Part shown: piece by piece, positions 1 through 8,541 of the stretch | How positions within the stretch are numbered: the stretch's first letter is position 1 | How the letters are laid out: each line of letters begins with the position of its first letter | Origin: Negativicutes bacterium | GTDB lineage: Bacteria > Bacillota_C > Negativicutes > Sporomusales_B > JARLHX01 | DNA length: 64,000 bases | Direction: 5' to 3' | Assembly (NCBI GenBank): GCA_031292035.1 | Contig: JARLHX010000375.1 | Span: 248,001-312,000 of the forward strand | Notes under the pieces: generated by a model | The model's input: only the letters and a program-made list of their open reading frames with translations | Told to the model about the DNA's origin: nothing | Databases searched by the model: none | Program-made: the position numbers and the translations under genes

Positions 1-281
1 GTATCGACAATTAATTGTCCACCCGGTTTCAACATACCGATATATTTGTTGCAAGCATCCTGACTCATGACAAGCAAAATGTCTGCGGTGACGATTTTAG
101 GATAGTCAATGGCTTCGTCGCTGATGATAACTTCAGATTTACTGGCTCCACCCCGGGCCTCGGGGCCGTAAGATTGCGTCTGGATGGCCTGTTTATTTTC
201 TAACATGGCCGCTTCCGCTAAAATAATCCCGGCCAAGATTATGCCTTGTCCGCCTGTTCCACTCAGGCTTATCTGCCACAT
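1..281 (-). CDS. korC: 2-oxoacid:ferredoxin oxidoreductase, gamma subunit (partial)
   Basis: The reading frame starts with ATG at 281 and runs off the left edge, so the C-terminal part is missing. The visible N-terminus (MWQISLSGTGGQG) carries the GxGGQG motif of the gamma subunit of 2-oxoacid oxidoreductases, followed by a conserved stretch that includes QSYGPEARGG. The start lies five bases after the korB stop, so it is the last visible gene of a korDABC operon. In this family the gamma subunit completes the complex that decarboxylates a 2-oxoacid to the acyl-CoA and reduces ferredoxin. Family assignment is secure. Whether 2-oxoglutarate or a branched-chain oxoacid is the substrate cannot be told. 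Confidence 0.9.
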   Translation of the reverse strand, partial: MWQISLSGTGGQGIILAGIILAEAAMLENKQAIQTQSYGPEARGGASKSEVIISDEAIDYPKIVTADILLVMSQDACNKYIGMLKPGGQLIVD

Positions 282-286
282 CAACG

Positions 287-1108
287 CTATTCCCCCCCTT
301 TCTTCTGGACCCTGGCGATCAGCTTGTCATATTCGGCAGTGTATTCAGGCGCACTCGCCCGGTACAATTCACCAATAACAAACTTTCCTTGCAGTTCCTC
401 GGGACGCATCTTGGATACGGCTTGCGTAAATACCGCTTTGTCGCGCTGCCAGGCCATCATATCACCCGCCGACCCAAGCTTGTTTTTACGGCCATAAGAT
501 ATCGGGCACTGAGTGATAGCGTCGATCACCGAAAATCCCTTGCTCTCGATCCCTTTGACGACAAGATCGGTCAGGAGATTGGTATGATAAGCGGTACCAC
601 GGGCAACATAGGTGGCCCCTGCGGCAATCGCCAATGCGGCGATGTCAAATGACCGCTCGATATGGCCGTGCGGCGCTGTGCTGGCTTTACTATTCGTTGG
701 CGTCAGCGGAGAATACTGTCCTCCGGTCATGCCATAGATGCTGTTATTAAAGATAATGGTGGTAATGTCCACATTGCGCCTGGCAGCGTGGATAAAATGG
801 TTTCCACCGATCGCCGTCGCGTCGCCGTCGCCGGTAATGACCAGTACATTCAGCTCCGGTTTGGCCAGTTTGATCCCGGTGGCAAAGGTCAGTGCCCGGC
901 CGTGAGCGGTATGGACGGTATTAAAATTCATGTAGCCGGATGCCCGTGAAGAACAGCCGATACCGGATACCACCACTGTTTTTTTCTGATCAAGCCCCAG
1001 TTTTTCGATAGCCCGCAAAATAGCGGCAAGCAAAATGCCGTTGCCGCAGCCGGGGCACCAAATATGCGGCAGTGCCGACTGGCGAAGATATTTTGTTATC
1101 GCGCTCAT
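287..1108 (-). CDS. korB: 2-oxoacid:ferredoxin oxidoreductase, beta subunit
   Basis: This 273-residue protein has the thiamine diphosphate signature of the beta subunit: a CPGCGNG cysteine motif near residues 19-25 and the GDGDATAIGG...NN motif around residues 94-122 that binds Mg-thiamine diphosphate. It also has the NNSIYGMTGGQ segment typical of KorB and PorB proteins. Its start overlaps the korA stop by four bases (ATGA), which indicates translational coupling. Together with KorA it forms the decarboxylating core of a CoA- and ferredoxin-dependent enzyme of reductive or oxidative 2-oxoacid metabolism in anaerobes. Length and motifs are complete. Confidence 0.93.
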   Translation of the reverse strand: MSAITKYLRQSALPHIWCPGCGNGILLAAILRAIEKLGLDQKKTVVVSGIGCSSRASGYMNFNTVHTAHGRALTFATGIKLAKPELNVLVITGDGDATAIGGNHFIHAARRNVDITTIIFNNSIYGMTGGQYSPLTPTNSKASTAPHGHIERSFDIAALAIAAGATYVARGTAYHTNLLTDLVVKGIESKGFSVIDAITQCPISYGRKNKLGSAGDMMAWQRDKAVFTQAVSKMRPEELQGKFVIGELYRASAPEYTAEYDKLIARVQKKGGE

Positions 1109-2247
1109 TGCCCTGTCCCTCCTGCCGCGGTAATTATCGGTTCTAAAATTTCCTCCGGTTTGAACAATTCGCCGTCGTACCGGGTAACCGACACCACTTT
1201 TTCCCGCGGTATGTAACGTTCAATTTCACCAACCAACTGCCCATAGTTCATTTCCGGAACAATGACCGTCTTGGCTTTGGCGCCGACTTGCTCCACAAGC
1301 TGTTTCGGAAACGGCCAGATGGTGATCAACTTTAACAGTCCGGCTTTGATGCCCCGGCGGCGAGCCTCTTTCACCGCGGCGATGGCCGTCCGAGATGTTC
1401 CGCCATAAGCGATGACGACGATTTCCGCGTCTTCCAGGAAATGCTCTGTGTATAGCGTTATTTCATCCTGAGCCCGTTCAATCTTCGTATGGAGACGACC
1501 GATCAGCTCAGTAGTCAATTCGTTGTTTTCGGCCGGCATGCCTTTATAAGTATGAACCAGGCCGGTCACATGATAATAGTATCCTTCGCCGAAATCAGCC
1601 AGCGCGGGCACCTCGTCGGCCTCCGGTTTATAGGCCTCATATTCGCCCGGCGCCACGGTCGGTTGCTTGCGGTCAATGACTTCAATTTCGTGTGGTTCCG
1701 GCAGTTCGATGCTTTCCCGCATATGACCGATCACTTCATCTAATAAGAAAATAACCGGTGTCCGAAATTTCTCAGAGAAGTTTACCGCTTTTACCATCAT
1801 GTCAAACGATTCCCGTACCGACCCGGGAGAAAGGACGATAATGCCGTGATCGCCATGAGTACCCCAGCGAGCCTGCATTACATCGCCCTGGGCCGGAGAA
1901 GTCGGTTTGCCGGTACTTGGCCCCAGACGCTGTACATTGACAACGACAACCGGAATCTCAGCAATCGCTGCATAGCCGATTAATTCTTGTTTCAGGGAAA
2001 ATCCAGGACCGCTGGTGGCGGTAATTGCCTTTAATCCGGTGAGGGATGCCCCGCAGACCGCTCCCATACTGGCAATCTCGTCTTCCATCTGAATAAATTT
2101 ACCGCCAAGCCTGGGCAGGCTATCAGCAAGTATCTCTGCGATTTCAGTGCTCGGTGTAATCGGATATCCGGCAAAAAAGCGAACTCCGGCAGCCAAAGCT
2201 CCCATTGCACAGGCCTGATTTCCTTGCATTAAATGGACTTTACCCAT
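1105..2247 (-). CDS. korA: 2-oxoacid:ferredoxin oxidoreductase, alpha subunit
   Basis: The 380-residue protein contains the alpha-subunit hallmarks GYPITPSTEIAE (about residues 27-38), QMEDEIASMGA and TSGPGFSLKQE, and the pyrimidine-binding and transketolase C-terminal regions. The frame is open further upstream, but the ATG at 2247 is preferred because AGGGGGAG lies just before it; this start also leaves only a short overlap with the ferredoxin gene. The motifs fit KorA better than VorB, but the substrate (2-oxoglutarate or another 2-oxoacid) remains inferred. Confidence 0.93.
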   Translation of the reverse strand: MGKVHLMQGNQACAMGALAAGVRFFAGYPITPSTEIAEILADSLPRLGGKFIQMEDEIASMGAVCGASLTGLKAITATSGPGFSLKQELIGYAAIAEIPVVVVNVQRLGPSTGKPTSPAQGDVMQARWGTHGDHGIIVLSPGSVRESFDMMVKAVNFSEKFRTPVIFLLDEVIGHMRESIELPEPHEIEVIDRKQPTVAPGEYEAYKPEADEVPALADFGEGYYYHVTGLVHTYKGMPAENNELTTELIGRLHTKIERAQDEITLYTEHFLEDAEIVVIAYGGTSRTAIAAVKEARRRGIKAGLLKLITIWPFPKQLVEQVGAKAKTVIVPEMNYGQLVGEIERYIPREKVVSVTRYDGELFKPEEILEPIITAAGGTGQ

Positions 2248-2446
2248 TGGTCTCCCCCTTGCTTGCCTTGACAACTTCTATCGCAAAGTCAGGGCATCTT
2301 AACTCACATTGACCACAAGAAACACACTTATCCGGTTCTTTGACAAAAACCTTGCCTCTTTCATCCAAAGCCAAAACCTGCTTGGGACAAAAGACTACAC
2401 AAATACCACAACCTTTGCAAAATTTCTGATTGACATTTAAAGCCAC
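2240..2446 (-). CDS. korD: 2x[4Fe-4S] ferredoxin subunit of 2-oxoacid oxidoreductase
   Basis: This small ferredoxin of about 68 residues has two C-x2-C-x2-C-x3-CP motifs (CKGCGICVVFCP and CVSCGQCELRCP) that bind two [4Fe-4S] clusters. It is the first gene of the kor operon and overlaps the start of korA by eight bases. It should pass electrons from the oxidoreductase core to free ferredoxin. The GTG at 2446 is preferred as start because GGGAGG lies seven bases upstream. In-frame ATGs at 2452 and 2461 would be too close to that site or lack one. Confidence 0.9.
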   Translation of the reverse strand: MALNVNQKFCKGCGICVVFCPKQVLALDERGKVFVKEPDKCVSCGQCELRCPDFAIEVVKASKGETNG

Positions 2447-2517
2447 AGTCATACCTCCCATAAACCTGGCAAGTAGCCGAATACCGGCCTTGCTCCAGGA
2501 TATTGCCCCATATTCAT

Positions 2518-2547
2518 AATATAGCCCATACGATTGGCAGTAGTAAA
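2518..2547 (-). promoter_or_regulatory. Candidate sigma-A promoter of korDABC
   Basis: On the minus strand TTTACT (-35) and TATATT (-10) are 18 bases apart, about 70 bases before korD. It is the best sigma-A-like match in the upstream gap; the assignment rests on consensus only. Confidence 0.35.
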
Positions 2548-2861
2548 TACATTTTTATAAAAAAGTACTGTGTATACAAAATACAAAATGCGCTTATTGT
2601 TTATTTTCTTGTCGCAAAGGATTCCTTTTTCTCTCTCGCCCGCAACCAAAGCCGAGTATCACTACCCGGCTATTGCCCAGCAACATTGCTGTATTTCACA
2701 GTACTAAAATCTTATTTTTTTGTTAAGTTTCGCCACCGTAAATTATTTTCCTGCCTAATTCGCAGGAAATTTCTCAGATAATGAGCGGTGTTTTTATTTT
2801 TAATTGTTATAACCAAGTACAATGATTAATGTATACAAAGAACTTTGTTTTTATTGCACCC
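2548..2861. other. AT-rich intergenic stretch without a gene
   Basis: Apart from the candidate kor promoter just beside it, this AT-rich stretch shows no convincing coding frame with a ribosome-binding site and no strong hairpin. The frames that are open here have low-complexity translations with no recognisable domain. Confidence 0.4.
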
Positions 2862-2963
2862 TTACTGTTTGAACTCCAGCATGTGCCGAATCGAACCATA
2901 TTCTTCCGCCAGTCCTAAAATATTAGTACTCCGCTTCAGTGTGAACTGATTAAATCTCTTCAA
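2862..2963 (-). CDS. Possible 33-residue protein, unknown
   Basis: A minus-strand frame from TTG at 2963 encodes a charged peptide beginning MKRFNQFTLKR and ending HMLEFKQ. GAGGGAG lies five to nine bases before the TTG. The same frame stays open upstream into the hairpin that ends the neighbouring 50-residue gene, so the peptide could also be the tail of something longer or a remnant. Amino acid use looks protein-like (balanced charges, GLAEEYGSIRHML), unlike the other frames of this gap. No family is recognised. Confidence 0.3.
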   Translation of the reverse strand: MKRFNQFTLKRSTNILGLAEEYGSIRHMLEFKQ

Positions 2964-3013
2964 CCGATCTCCCTCATCAACATTGCTATCTTTCGTCCCA
3001 GGCTGTACTAAAG

Positions 3014-3043
3014 AATATTGACGGCATATCTGCCGTCAATATT
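3014..3043 (-). terminator. Rho-independent terminator after the 50-residue membrane protein
   Basis: A perfect 13-bp inverted repeat (AATATTGACGGCA, loop of four, and its complement) overlaps the stop codon of the gene at 3036-3188. On the minus strand it is followed by CTTT. Confidence 0.6.
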
Positions 3044-3188
3044 CCTGCCTGCCGGGCCAGCGTTGGATAATATAAATAATCAGTGCCAACCATACTAATA
3101 GTCCCAGTCCGGCCATCATTGGATTGATCATCGCACTTAGCAGAAACCCCACTAAAATCGGTCCTCCATACCAGCGTATGAATCTCAA
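3036..3188 (-). CDS. Small hydrophobic membrane protein, 50 residues
   Basis: A TTG start at 3188 has AAGGAGG seven bases upstream, close to an ideal ribosome-binding site. The predicted protein starts MRFIRWYGGP and then has about 30 hydrophobic residues that can form one long or two short membrane helices with a central NPMMAGLG turn. It ends in a basic tail (QRWPGRQEY), which would stay in the cytoplasm. A perfect hairpin sits on its stop codon, so it looks like an independent one-gene transcript. It is too short for usual ORF cut-offs and belongs to no family I recognise. The evidence is the start site, the composition and the terminator. Confidence 0.6.
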   Translation of the reverse strand: MRFIRWYGGPILVGFLLSAMINPMMAGLGLLVWLALIIYIIQRWPGRQEY

Positions 3189-3333
3189 ACACGTCCCTCC
3201 TTACGATCAATTTGTAATTTGGCTATAGTATCTGCTGCCGGTTCTTTTTTTAGCATACATTTGCCGAAAAAATAGCTCAGCAAATAACGAAGATGATATA
3301 ATGCTTTTAGATAATCGAAAGGACGTGCCAATC

Positions 3334-3693
3334 ATGCTCGATTTAGAAACAGCCCTAAGTATCAAACTGGCTCGCACGCTGTGGCATAACACTTATCGGG
3401 CCAGGGTCTCCGACTCCCTGGGAAACTATGTTGCTACTTTACGCCTTGTTCCCACCCTGCCCCTTGATCGCAGCGAGCTGCCCCCAGACGCCCCGGAAGC
3501 CGATCCCTATTTGACTGTTCTGGTGGAGGATGGGGCTTTCGATACGCAGGATATCACCGCTTTTGAAAGCAAAACAGCCGAGACGCTCATAGCCCAGATG
3601 GCGCAACATGATTTTGAACCCAGCTACTGTATGTTCGCTTACCCCAGTCCCCTCCAGTTAATGACTGAGCAACCGCACCCCACTGACGATTGA
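3334..3693 (+). CDS. Conserved-looking hypothetical protein, 119 residues
   Basis: The gene stands alone on the plus strand. The frame opens at 3301, but the ATG at 3334 (MLDLETALSIKL) is preferred because AAAGGA lies ten bases before it, and a TATAAT is found at 3295-3300. The protein is soluble, with an N-terminal helical part (about residues 1-25), a strand-rich middle (YRARVSDSLGNYVATLRLVP), an acidic proline-rich linker, and a C-terminal part with FEPSYCMFAYPSP. No signal peptide, membrane segment or known motif is visible. A strong bidirectional terminator follows. Function unknown. Confidence 0.6.
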   Translation: MLDLETALSIKLARTLWHNTYRARVSDSLGNYVATLRLVPTLPLDRSELPPDAPEADPYLTVLVEDGAFDTQDITAFESKTAETLIAQMAQHDFEPSYCMFAYPSPLQLMTEQPHPTDD

Positions 3694-3780
3694 CACTTGG
3701 GTATAAACCAGAATCCAACCATCGTCGCCGGCGATAAAACTCTTGGTATCAAGAAAATAGGTTCGTTGATCTGAAATATA

Positions 3781-3816
3781 AAAACAAGAGGCGGAGATAT
3801 CTCCGCCTCTTGTTTT
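3781..3816. terminator. Bidirectional rho-independent terminator
   Basis: A 36-base perfect palindrome with a GC-rich core (AAGAGGCGGAGATATCTCCG) flanked by A and T runs on both sides. It can end both the plus-strand gene at 3334-3693 and the minus-strand cheX gene at 3845-4309. Confidence 0.85.
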
Positions 3817-3844
3817 TATATTGTAAATAATTGGTTACCGCAAA

Positions 3845-4309
3845 TTAAGAAAATAGACCTACACTCACATTGACCTCGATGTCATCGGCAAGGAATTTGA
3901 CTACAATCACCTTCGGCACTGACAGCCTAACCTGTCCCCCCGCACCAATCAGCAAGGTCGGCGGCGAAATGTCAAGTCCGTTGATCCCGGCCTGACTGAA
4001 CTTGGTACAGGCATTGGCACATACCATATTGCCCATTTCAGAGACTGCGCTTTGCGCCAAACCGTCGAGTTCGGTCACCGCCATGCCCATCATCATCTTC
4101 GAAGCAAATTGTTTCGCTGACTCAAGATCCATACCGATAAGTATTACGCCTTTCAATGGTCCAATGACCCCGATATTGATCATCAGCCCTGCATTCGTCA
4201 AAACCGATCCTTCCAGCCCGACCGATCTTTTTTCCACCTTGGAAAAGCCGATCTGCGGTAAGATGTTGGCAAACGCATCAAGAATTGGATTAATCGCATT
4301 TACATCCAT
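3845..4309 (-). CDS. cheX: CheX-type chemotaxis phosphatase
   Basis: The 154-residue protein matches the CheC/CheX phosphatase fold. It begins MDVNAINPILDAFANILPQ and carries the family's ExxN-type motif in SEMGNMVCANACTKF near the middle, which in characterised CheX proteins positions the attacking water on phosphorylated CheY. There is no receiver domain. It overlaps the upstream gene, a receiver-CheX fusion, by ten bases, so the two are made together. The pair could set the life of a phosphorylated response regulator, either CheY or the fused receiver itself. Length is normal for the family. Confidence 0.8.
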   Translation of the reverse strand: MDVNAINPILDAFANILPQIGFSKVEKRSVGLEGSVLTNAGLMINIGVIGPLKGVILIGMDLESAKQFASKMMMGMAVTELDGLAQSAVSEMGNMVCANACTKFSQAGINGLDISPPTLLIGAGGQVRLSVPKVIVVKFLADDIEVNVSVGLFS

Positions 4310-5163
4310 AATACCGACCCCTTCTTGAAGCCAACGCTCATGTAAAGGCGCCCAAAATCGGTATCAGCACAGACGCCCCGGACTTCAATATTCGGACTGA
4401 TCACTTCGGTCGATGCCCCATAGAACACGCTTGGCGGAGCCACCCGCAACCCAAAGGCTTTGTCTTTTTTATTTAACATGGAACAGGCCACCCCTGCCAC
4501 TACATTAGCAAATTCTGCCGCCATCGCCACCACTTCATCACGGCTTTTAGCGGGGCGACGCAGCAACACCTCGGCCATTTTCTCCGCTGACTCCACCGAC
4601 AGGTCCAGAACCATCGACCCTGGGTATTTCCCGATGATTCCGATAACCACAGTAATACCCAAAGACAAGTACTGGGCGGCTGAGGCCTCTTGCTCAAGAC
4701 ACGCCACCGTGGTTTTTGTCATGCGGGTGACACTCTGGGACAAGGCTTCAATAAAAATCTCCATACCGCTTGTCCCCAGACTTTGATATAAAGCATCCGG
4801 CGACATGACTGCGTTGATGACCCGCGTCAATGTTTCTCCGTCCACCGGCTTTTGCACATACCCCATGACTCCGATCCTTTTAGCTTCCGCTTCGGTTTCA
4901 TCATCTTTCATCGAGCTGACCAGGATAATTTTTGCCGCCGGGTCATGGCGCCGCAGCGCCTTACTGCACTCAAAGCCGTCGGCACCAGGCATGGCAATGT
5001 CCATAGTAACAATGTCCGGTTTGCAGATGCTGTATGTTTCGAGCAGGGAATCTAATGAGTCTGCTTCGCCAACTACTTCACAGCCGCCTTCACGAAGAAC
5101 ATCCCCAAGAATCGTCCGCGAAAAAGGTGAATCGTCAACAATCAATACTTTGAATCCGCTCAT
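4300..5163 (-). CDS. Response regulator with C-terminal CheX-like domain
   Basis: The 287-residue protein has a receiver domain (residues 1-118) with the acidic pair D10-D11, phospho-acceptor D55, S84-S85 and K105. It is followed by a CheC/CheX-like domain (about 128-287) that keeps the ExxN motif in AEFANVVAGVACSML. No DNA-binding domain is present. A receiver joined to a phosphatase fold suggests a self-limiting or CheY-sink role in chemotaxis or in another phosphorelay. The stand-alone CheX gene follows directly and overlaps it. The frame starts with ATG at 5163. Confidence 0.82.
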   Translation of the reverse strand: MSGFKVLIVDDSPFSRTILGDVLREGGCEVVGEADSLDSLLETYSICKPDIVTMDIAMPGADGFECSKALRRHDPAAKIILVSSMKDDETEAEAKRIGVMGYVQKPVDGETLTRVINAVMSPDALYQSLGTSGMEIFIEALSQSVTRMTKTTVACLEQEASAAQYLSLGITVVIGIIGKYPGSMVLDLSVESAEKMAEVLLRRPAKSRDEVVAMAAEFANVVAGVACSMLNKKDKAFGLRVAPPSVFYGASTEVISPNIEVRGVCADTDFGRLYMSVGFKKGSVLWM

Positions 5164-5374
5164 TTTTTAAGCTACCCCCGTTTTATTCATTTCGCTTCCG
5201 CTACTACTATTGATCTGGCTAACAATCATGCACCGACTCCCAGCCTCGTGAAATAGGCCAGGCAATATAACTCTTTACCTTTCTATCATTTGCTAAAAAA
5301 ATCTATTTTCCTTCAAAATACTCCATTAATTTATGAAGTTGCGAAAGATACTGCTGCCTGACCCTTGTTAAAAT

Positions 5375-5410
5375 AAAATAAAAGTTGCCAGTACCGACAA
5401 CTTTTATTTT
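5375..5410 (-). terminator. Terminator of the envelope glycosylation operon
   Basis: A 13-bp inverted repeat (AAAATAAAAGTTG and its complement, loop of ten) overlaps the last codons of the glycosyltransferase gene at 5404-6960 and has a T-rich end on the minus strand. Confidence 0.6.
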
Positions 5411-6960
5411 AGGATCGTCTGTTTTTGGAGCGAAAACCTGCCAAATTCAGCAACCGGTTGATACCCGCTAAGCGGAAAAATGCTGCCTCTACTGATTAAA
5501 ACATATGTGTCCGGATTGCCGGTGCTACGCGCTGCGAACGAGGCCACACCCTCAGTCGGCATGGTATACTTTCCTACCCAAACATCGCCTGGTGGTACTT
5601 CCTTATTGTCTTGGACCAAGCGCGGAATACGATAGCCACTGTAAAACACGGCTGAAGTCGGATATTCACCATAGGCAGCCACTATCGCCCCCTGAACAGG
5701 AATATCTCTGATCACCGCTCTGGCTGAGCGGGTTTCGGCCAATGGAATCAGCCCCTGAAAGATCAGTATAAGGCTAACAGCCATCACTGCCGCGCCGGCA
5801 ACCCATGGCAACAGGGCTGCATCTCCGCGATATTGAAACCATAAAATCGACACAGCGGCGAGAGCAATGACCAGATAAAATCCCAACCAATTCGCGTCTG
5901 GTAAAAACTTTGGCGCGGCGGCAAGGGCAACCAACAGAAATAGCACAGGCAAAGACAGCCAGAGCCACTGGCGAGGCCTGGCTGTCACCATCTTTTCCAG
6001 GTGATGGGCAGTCATCAGGGCTGCTGGAAACAGGGCCGGAAATACATAGGTAGGATATTTGGTGGCCATCAGAGTGTAAAAGCCGATCGTGACCCCCATC
6101 CATACCGCCAAGAAGGAGAAGTGTGGCGCTCTCGTACTGACCAACGAGCGAAAAAGAACTCCAGACCAGGGGAGCATACTTACCGGAAAAAGCACCAAGT
6201 AATAATAAAAGACATTGTCTTTCGGATGCTCAGAGACGGTCGCCCTCAGGTAATTGTGCAATCCCAGGAAAGTGTCCAGAAAATCCTTGCCATGTGCTTT
6301 ATACATCGCTATATACCAAGGGGCCGCAGTCAGAAAGAAGATCGCGAGCCCTGGCAGAATAAACAGTCGGGTAAACAGTACCCAGCGCCGGGTGACGACA
6401 ATATATATAAATATCGTCAGCATAGGCAAAACAATTCCTACCGGGCCTTTGGTCAACACCGCCAAACCGGCAAAAAAGTATGCCGCCACATACCATCCCT
6501 TGCCCTGCTCATCCATCCCCAGATATAATGTCCCCAGCGCAACGCTGCCGAAAAAGAACAGCACCGCGTCGGTAATAATCATTCGGGCCAATACCCAGTA
6601 CTCCAATGAGGTTCCCAGCACTAAAGCGGCAAGAAGCCCGACCTGCCAACTGCCGAACAGTCTTTTTGCGAACCAGGTGATAAAACTGACGCTGGCTGCA
6701 CTGAACACAGCAGCCGGAAAACGGGCCGCAAATTCACTCACTCCAAACAGTTTAAAGCTGCCGGCGATCAGCCAATAAATCATGGCAGGCTTGTCATACC
6801 AATACTGTCCGTAAATCTGCGGTGAAAGCCAGTCACCGCTTGTCAACATCTCCTTGGCAGTCAGGGCATAGTTGGCCTCCACCGGATCTGTCACCGGGAT
6901 GGCACCGCAAAAAGGCAGGTAAACAGCCAGGGCGACAAAAAATACTACCAGAGGAAACAT
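5404..6960 (-). CDS. ArnT/PMT-like lipid-linked glycosyltransferase (copy 2)
   Basis: A 518-residue polytopic membrane protein of the ArnT / dolichyl-phosphate-mannose mannosyltransferase superfamily (GT-C fold). The first periplasmic loop has the family pattern near residues 22-60: DPVEANYALTAKEM, then GDWLSPQIYGQYWYDKP. The catalytic acidic residue of the usual DE pair may be the D or E of DPVE. About eleven membrane spans follow, then a soluble C-terminal domain from about residue 415. It lies 15 bases after a paralogue of the same fold and ends the operon. Such enzymes move a sugar from a polyprenyl-phosphate donor to lipid A, a glycan or a protein on the outer face of the inner membrane. 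Donor and acceptor are unknown here. Confidence 0.8.
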   Translation of the reverse strand: MFPLVVFFVALAVYLPFCGAIPVTDPVEANYALTAKEMLTSGDWLSPQIYGQYWYDKPAMIYWLIAGSFKLFGVSEFAARFPAAVFSAASVSFITWFAKRLFGSWQVGLLAALVLGTSLEYWVLARMIITDAVLFFFGSVALGTLYLGMDEQGKGWYVAAYFFAGLAVLTKGPVGIVLPMLTIFIYIVVTRRWVLFTRLFILPGLAIFFLTAAPWYIAMYKAHGKDFLDTFLGLHNYLRATVSEHPKDNVFYYYLVLFPVSMLPWSGVLFRSLVSTRAPHFSFLAVWMGVTIGFYTLMATKYPTYVFPALFPAALMTAHHLEKMVTARPRQWLWLSLPVLFLLVALAAAPKFLPDANWLGFYLVIALAAVSILWFQYRGDAALLPWVAGAAVMAVSLILIFQGLIPLAETRSARAVIRDIPVQGAIVAAYGEYPTSAVFYSGYRIPRLVQDNKEVPPGDVWVGKYTMPTEGVASFAARSTGNPDTYVLISRGSIFPLSGYQPVAEFGRFSLQKQTILK

Positions 6961-6975
6961 GGCGTTCTCCTCTCA

Positions 6976-8514
6976 TCACGGTTTTAATAACAACATCTTT
7001 TCGTCACTTGTTGCCAGAATGGTCAACTTCTGCTGATCGGCTGCCCCCAAGGCGTTGTACTCCGACCGGCGCACGATCAGATAAAGCTTCTCTTGGGAGG
7101 CGATTATTTTACCGGCTTGATCCTGTTTCAGCTCTATACCGTAAACATCGGAATAAAAGGCAAATCCGGGGTGCAGAAATTTCGCGACATAAACCGGCGA
7201 TTTTCGGTCATAATAAGCGCTGAATTCTTTGGCGATATCGCGGGAATGAAACGCGGGAGCGGCTTGAGGAAACAGCATGGTCATCAGCACCAGGGAACAC
7301 AGGGTCATGGCGCCGACTTGCAGCCAGAAAGCTTTATCGATATCCCAGCGCCAAATATAGTACCATACTCCAAAGACCATGACGGCAAACAGGCCTGCGG
7401 TCACAATGGCTCCGGCCAACAAATCGGGCATGGCCTTGACGCCGAGGAACAGGGCAACCCAAATCAACACACTCAAAATGGTCAGTACAATCGGCCAGGC
7501 TATTGGCCGGAATCCGTACCTCCAGTCACTAATCCGATTGATATACCAACCAACCACCATTGCCAAGGGCGGAAACATCGGCAAAATATATGAAATCAGC
7601 TTTGTGCGGGAAATACTGAAAAACACAAAGATGAAGCCAGCCCAAATCAGCAGAAAAAGTAGTTTTCGGGAATCTTCCCGCGCGTCGAAGAGCGACTTCC
7701 AGAGGGCCTGCGCCATCACCGCCGTCCACGGCAGGAAGCCAAGAATCAGCACCGGAATGAAATAATACCACAGCACCCCTTCCGGATGCTCCGGGCTGGT
7801 GAACCGAGTAATATTATGAAACCCGATAAAGGTATCAACGAACGGATTTCCGTGCAGTTGATACATCACCAGATACCACGGGAGCGCAATGACCAGATAC
7901 AGGATCGTCCCCCCGGGAATCTTCATTTTAAACAGTTCGGAAAAGTTCCGGGTCGCCAGCATATAGAGAAAAACTACCGCCCCCGGGAATAATAGACCAA
8001 TCGGACCTTTGGTCACCGTTGCCAAGGCCGCGCCGATATAAAATAAGTAATAGCGTTTTTCGATAAAGGAAAGCAACGAGATGGTCAGGAAAAGCGTCAG
8101 GGTGATATCTGTGACTGCAGCTTTGCCGAGGTAGAAAAATTCGACACTGGTCGCCAAAACCAAGGCTCCCATCATCCCTGCCCGCTGTTCAAAAAGTCTC
8201 GTTCCGGAAGAATACACCCAAATCACACAAATCAGACCCAATAGCGCCGACGGAAACCGGGCGGCAAATTCACCGACTCCAAAGAGGGAAAATGACCCGG
8301 CCACCAACCAGTAGAACATGGGCGGCTTGTCATACCAATATTCGCCAAAGATTCGCGGTGACAAAAAATCATGGAAGTTGATCATCTCTTTGGCGGTTTC
8401 GGCATAAACCGGCTCATCCGGATCAAGCAGCGGAATCCCGCCGAGGTTGAAAAATAGAATCAAGGCGGCAATAAAGGTAAGTAGAAGAAAACCCAAGCCT
8501 AATCGTTCTGACAT
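6976..8514 (-). CDS. ArnT/PMT-like lipid-linked glycosyltransferase (copy 1)
   Basis: A 512-residue GT-C fold membrane protein, paralogous to its downstream neighbour. The first extracytoplasmic loop reads LDPDEPVYAETAKEM and then LSPRIFGEYWYDKPPMFYW, which is the ArnT-type DE...KPP pattern with the catalytic acidic pair intact. About eleven hydrophobic spans and a C-terminal soluble domain follow. Together with the epimerase, the flippase-like protein and the deacetylase upstream, it fits a pathway that builds a polyprenyl-linked sugar and transfers it to an envelope lipid. Whether this is lipid A modification, as with ArnT, is inference. Confidence 0.82.
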   Translation of the reverse strand: MSERLGLGFLLLTFIAALILFFNLGGIPLLDPDEPVYAETAKEMINFHDFLSPRIFGEYWYDKPPMFYWLVAGSFSLFGVGEFAARFPSALLGLICVIWVYSSGTRLFEQRAGMMGALVLATSVEFFYLGKAAVTDITLTLFLTISLLSFIEKRYYLFYIGAALATVTKGPIGLLFPGAVVFLYMLATRNFSELFKMKIPGGTILYLVIALPWYLVMYQLHGNPFVDTFIGFHNITRFTSPEHPEGVLWYYFIPVLILGFLPWTAVMAQALWKSLFDAREDSRKLLFLLIWAGFIFVFFSISRTKLISYILPMFPPLAMVVGWYINRISDWRYGFRPIAWPIVLTILSVLIWVALFLGVKAMPDLLAGAIVTAGLFAVMVFGVWYYIWRWDIDKAFWLQVGAMTLCSLVLMTMLFPQAAPAFHSRDIAKEFSAYYDRKSPVYVAKFLHPGFAFYSDVYGIELKQDQAGKIIASQEKLYLIVRRSEYNALGAADQQKLTILATSDEKMLLLKP

Positions 8515-8541
8515 TGCTACCTCCTGGGATAAAAATCTGAG

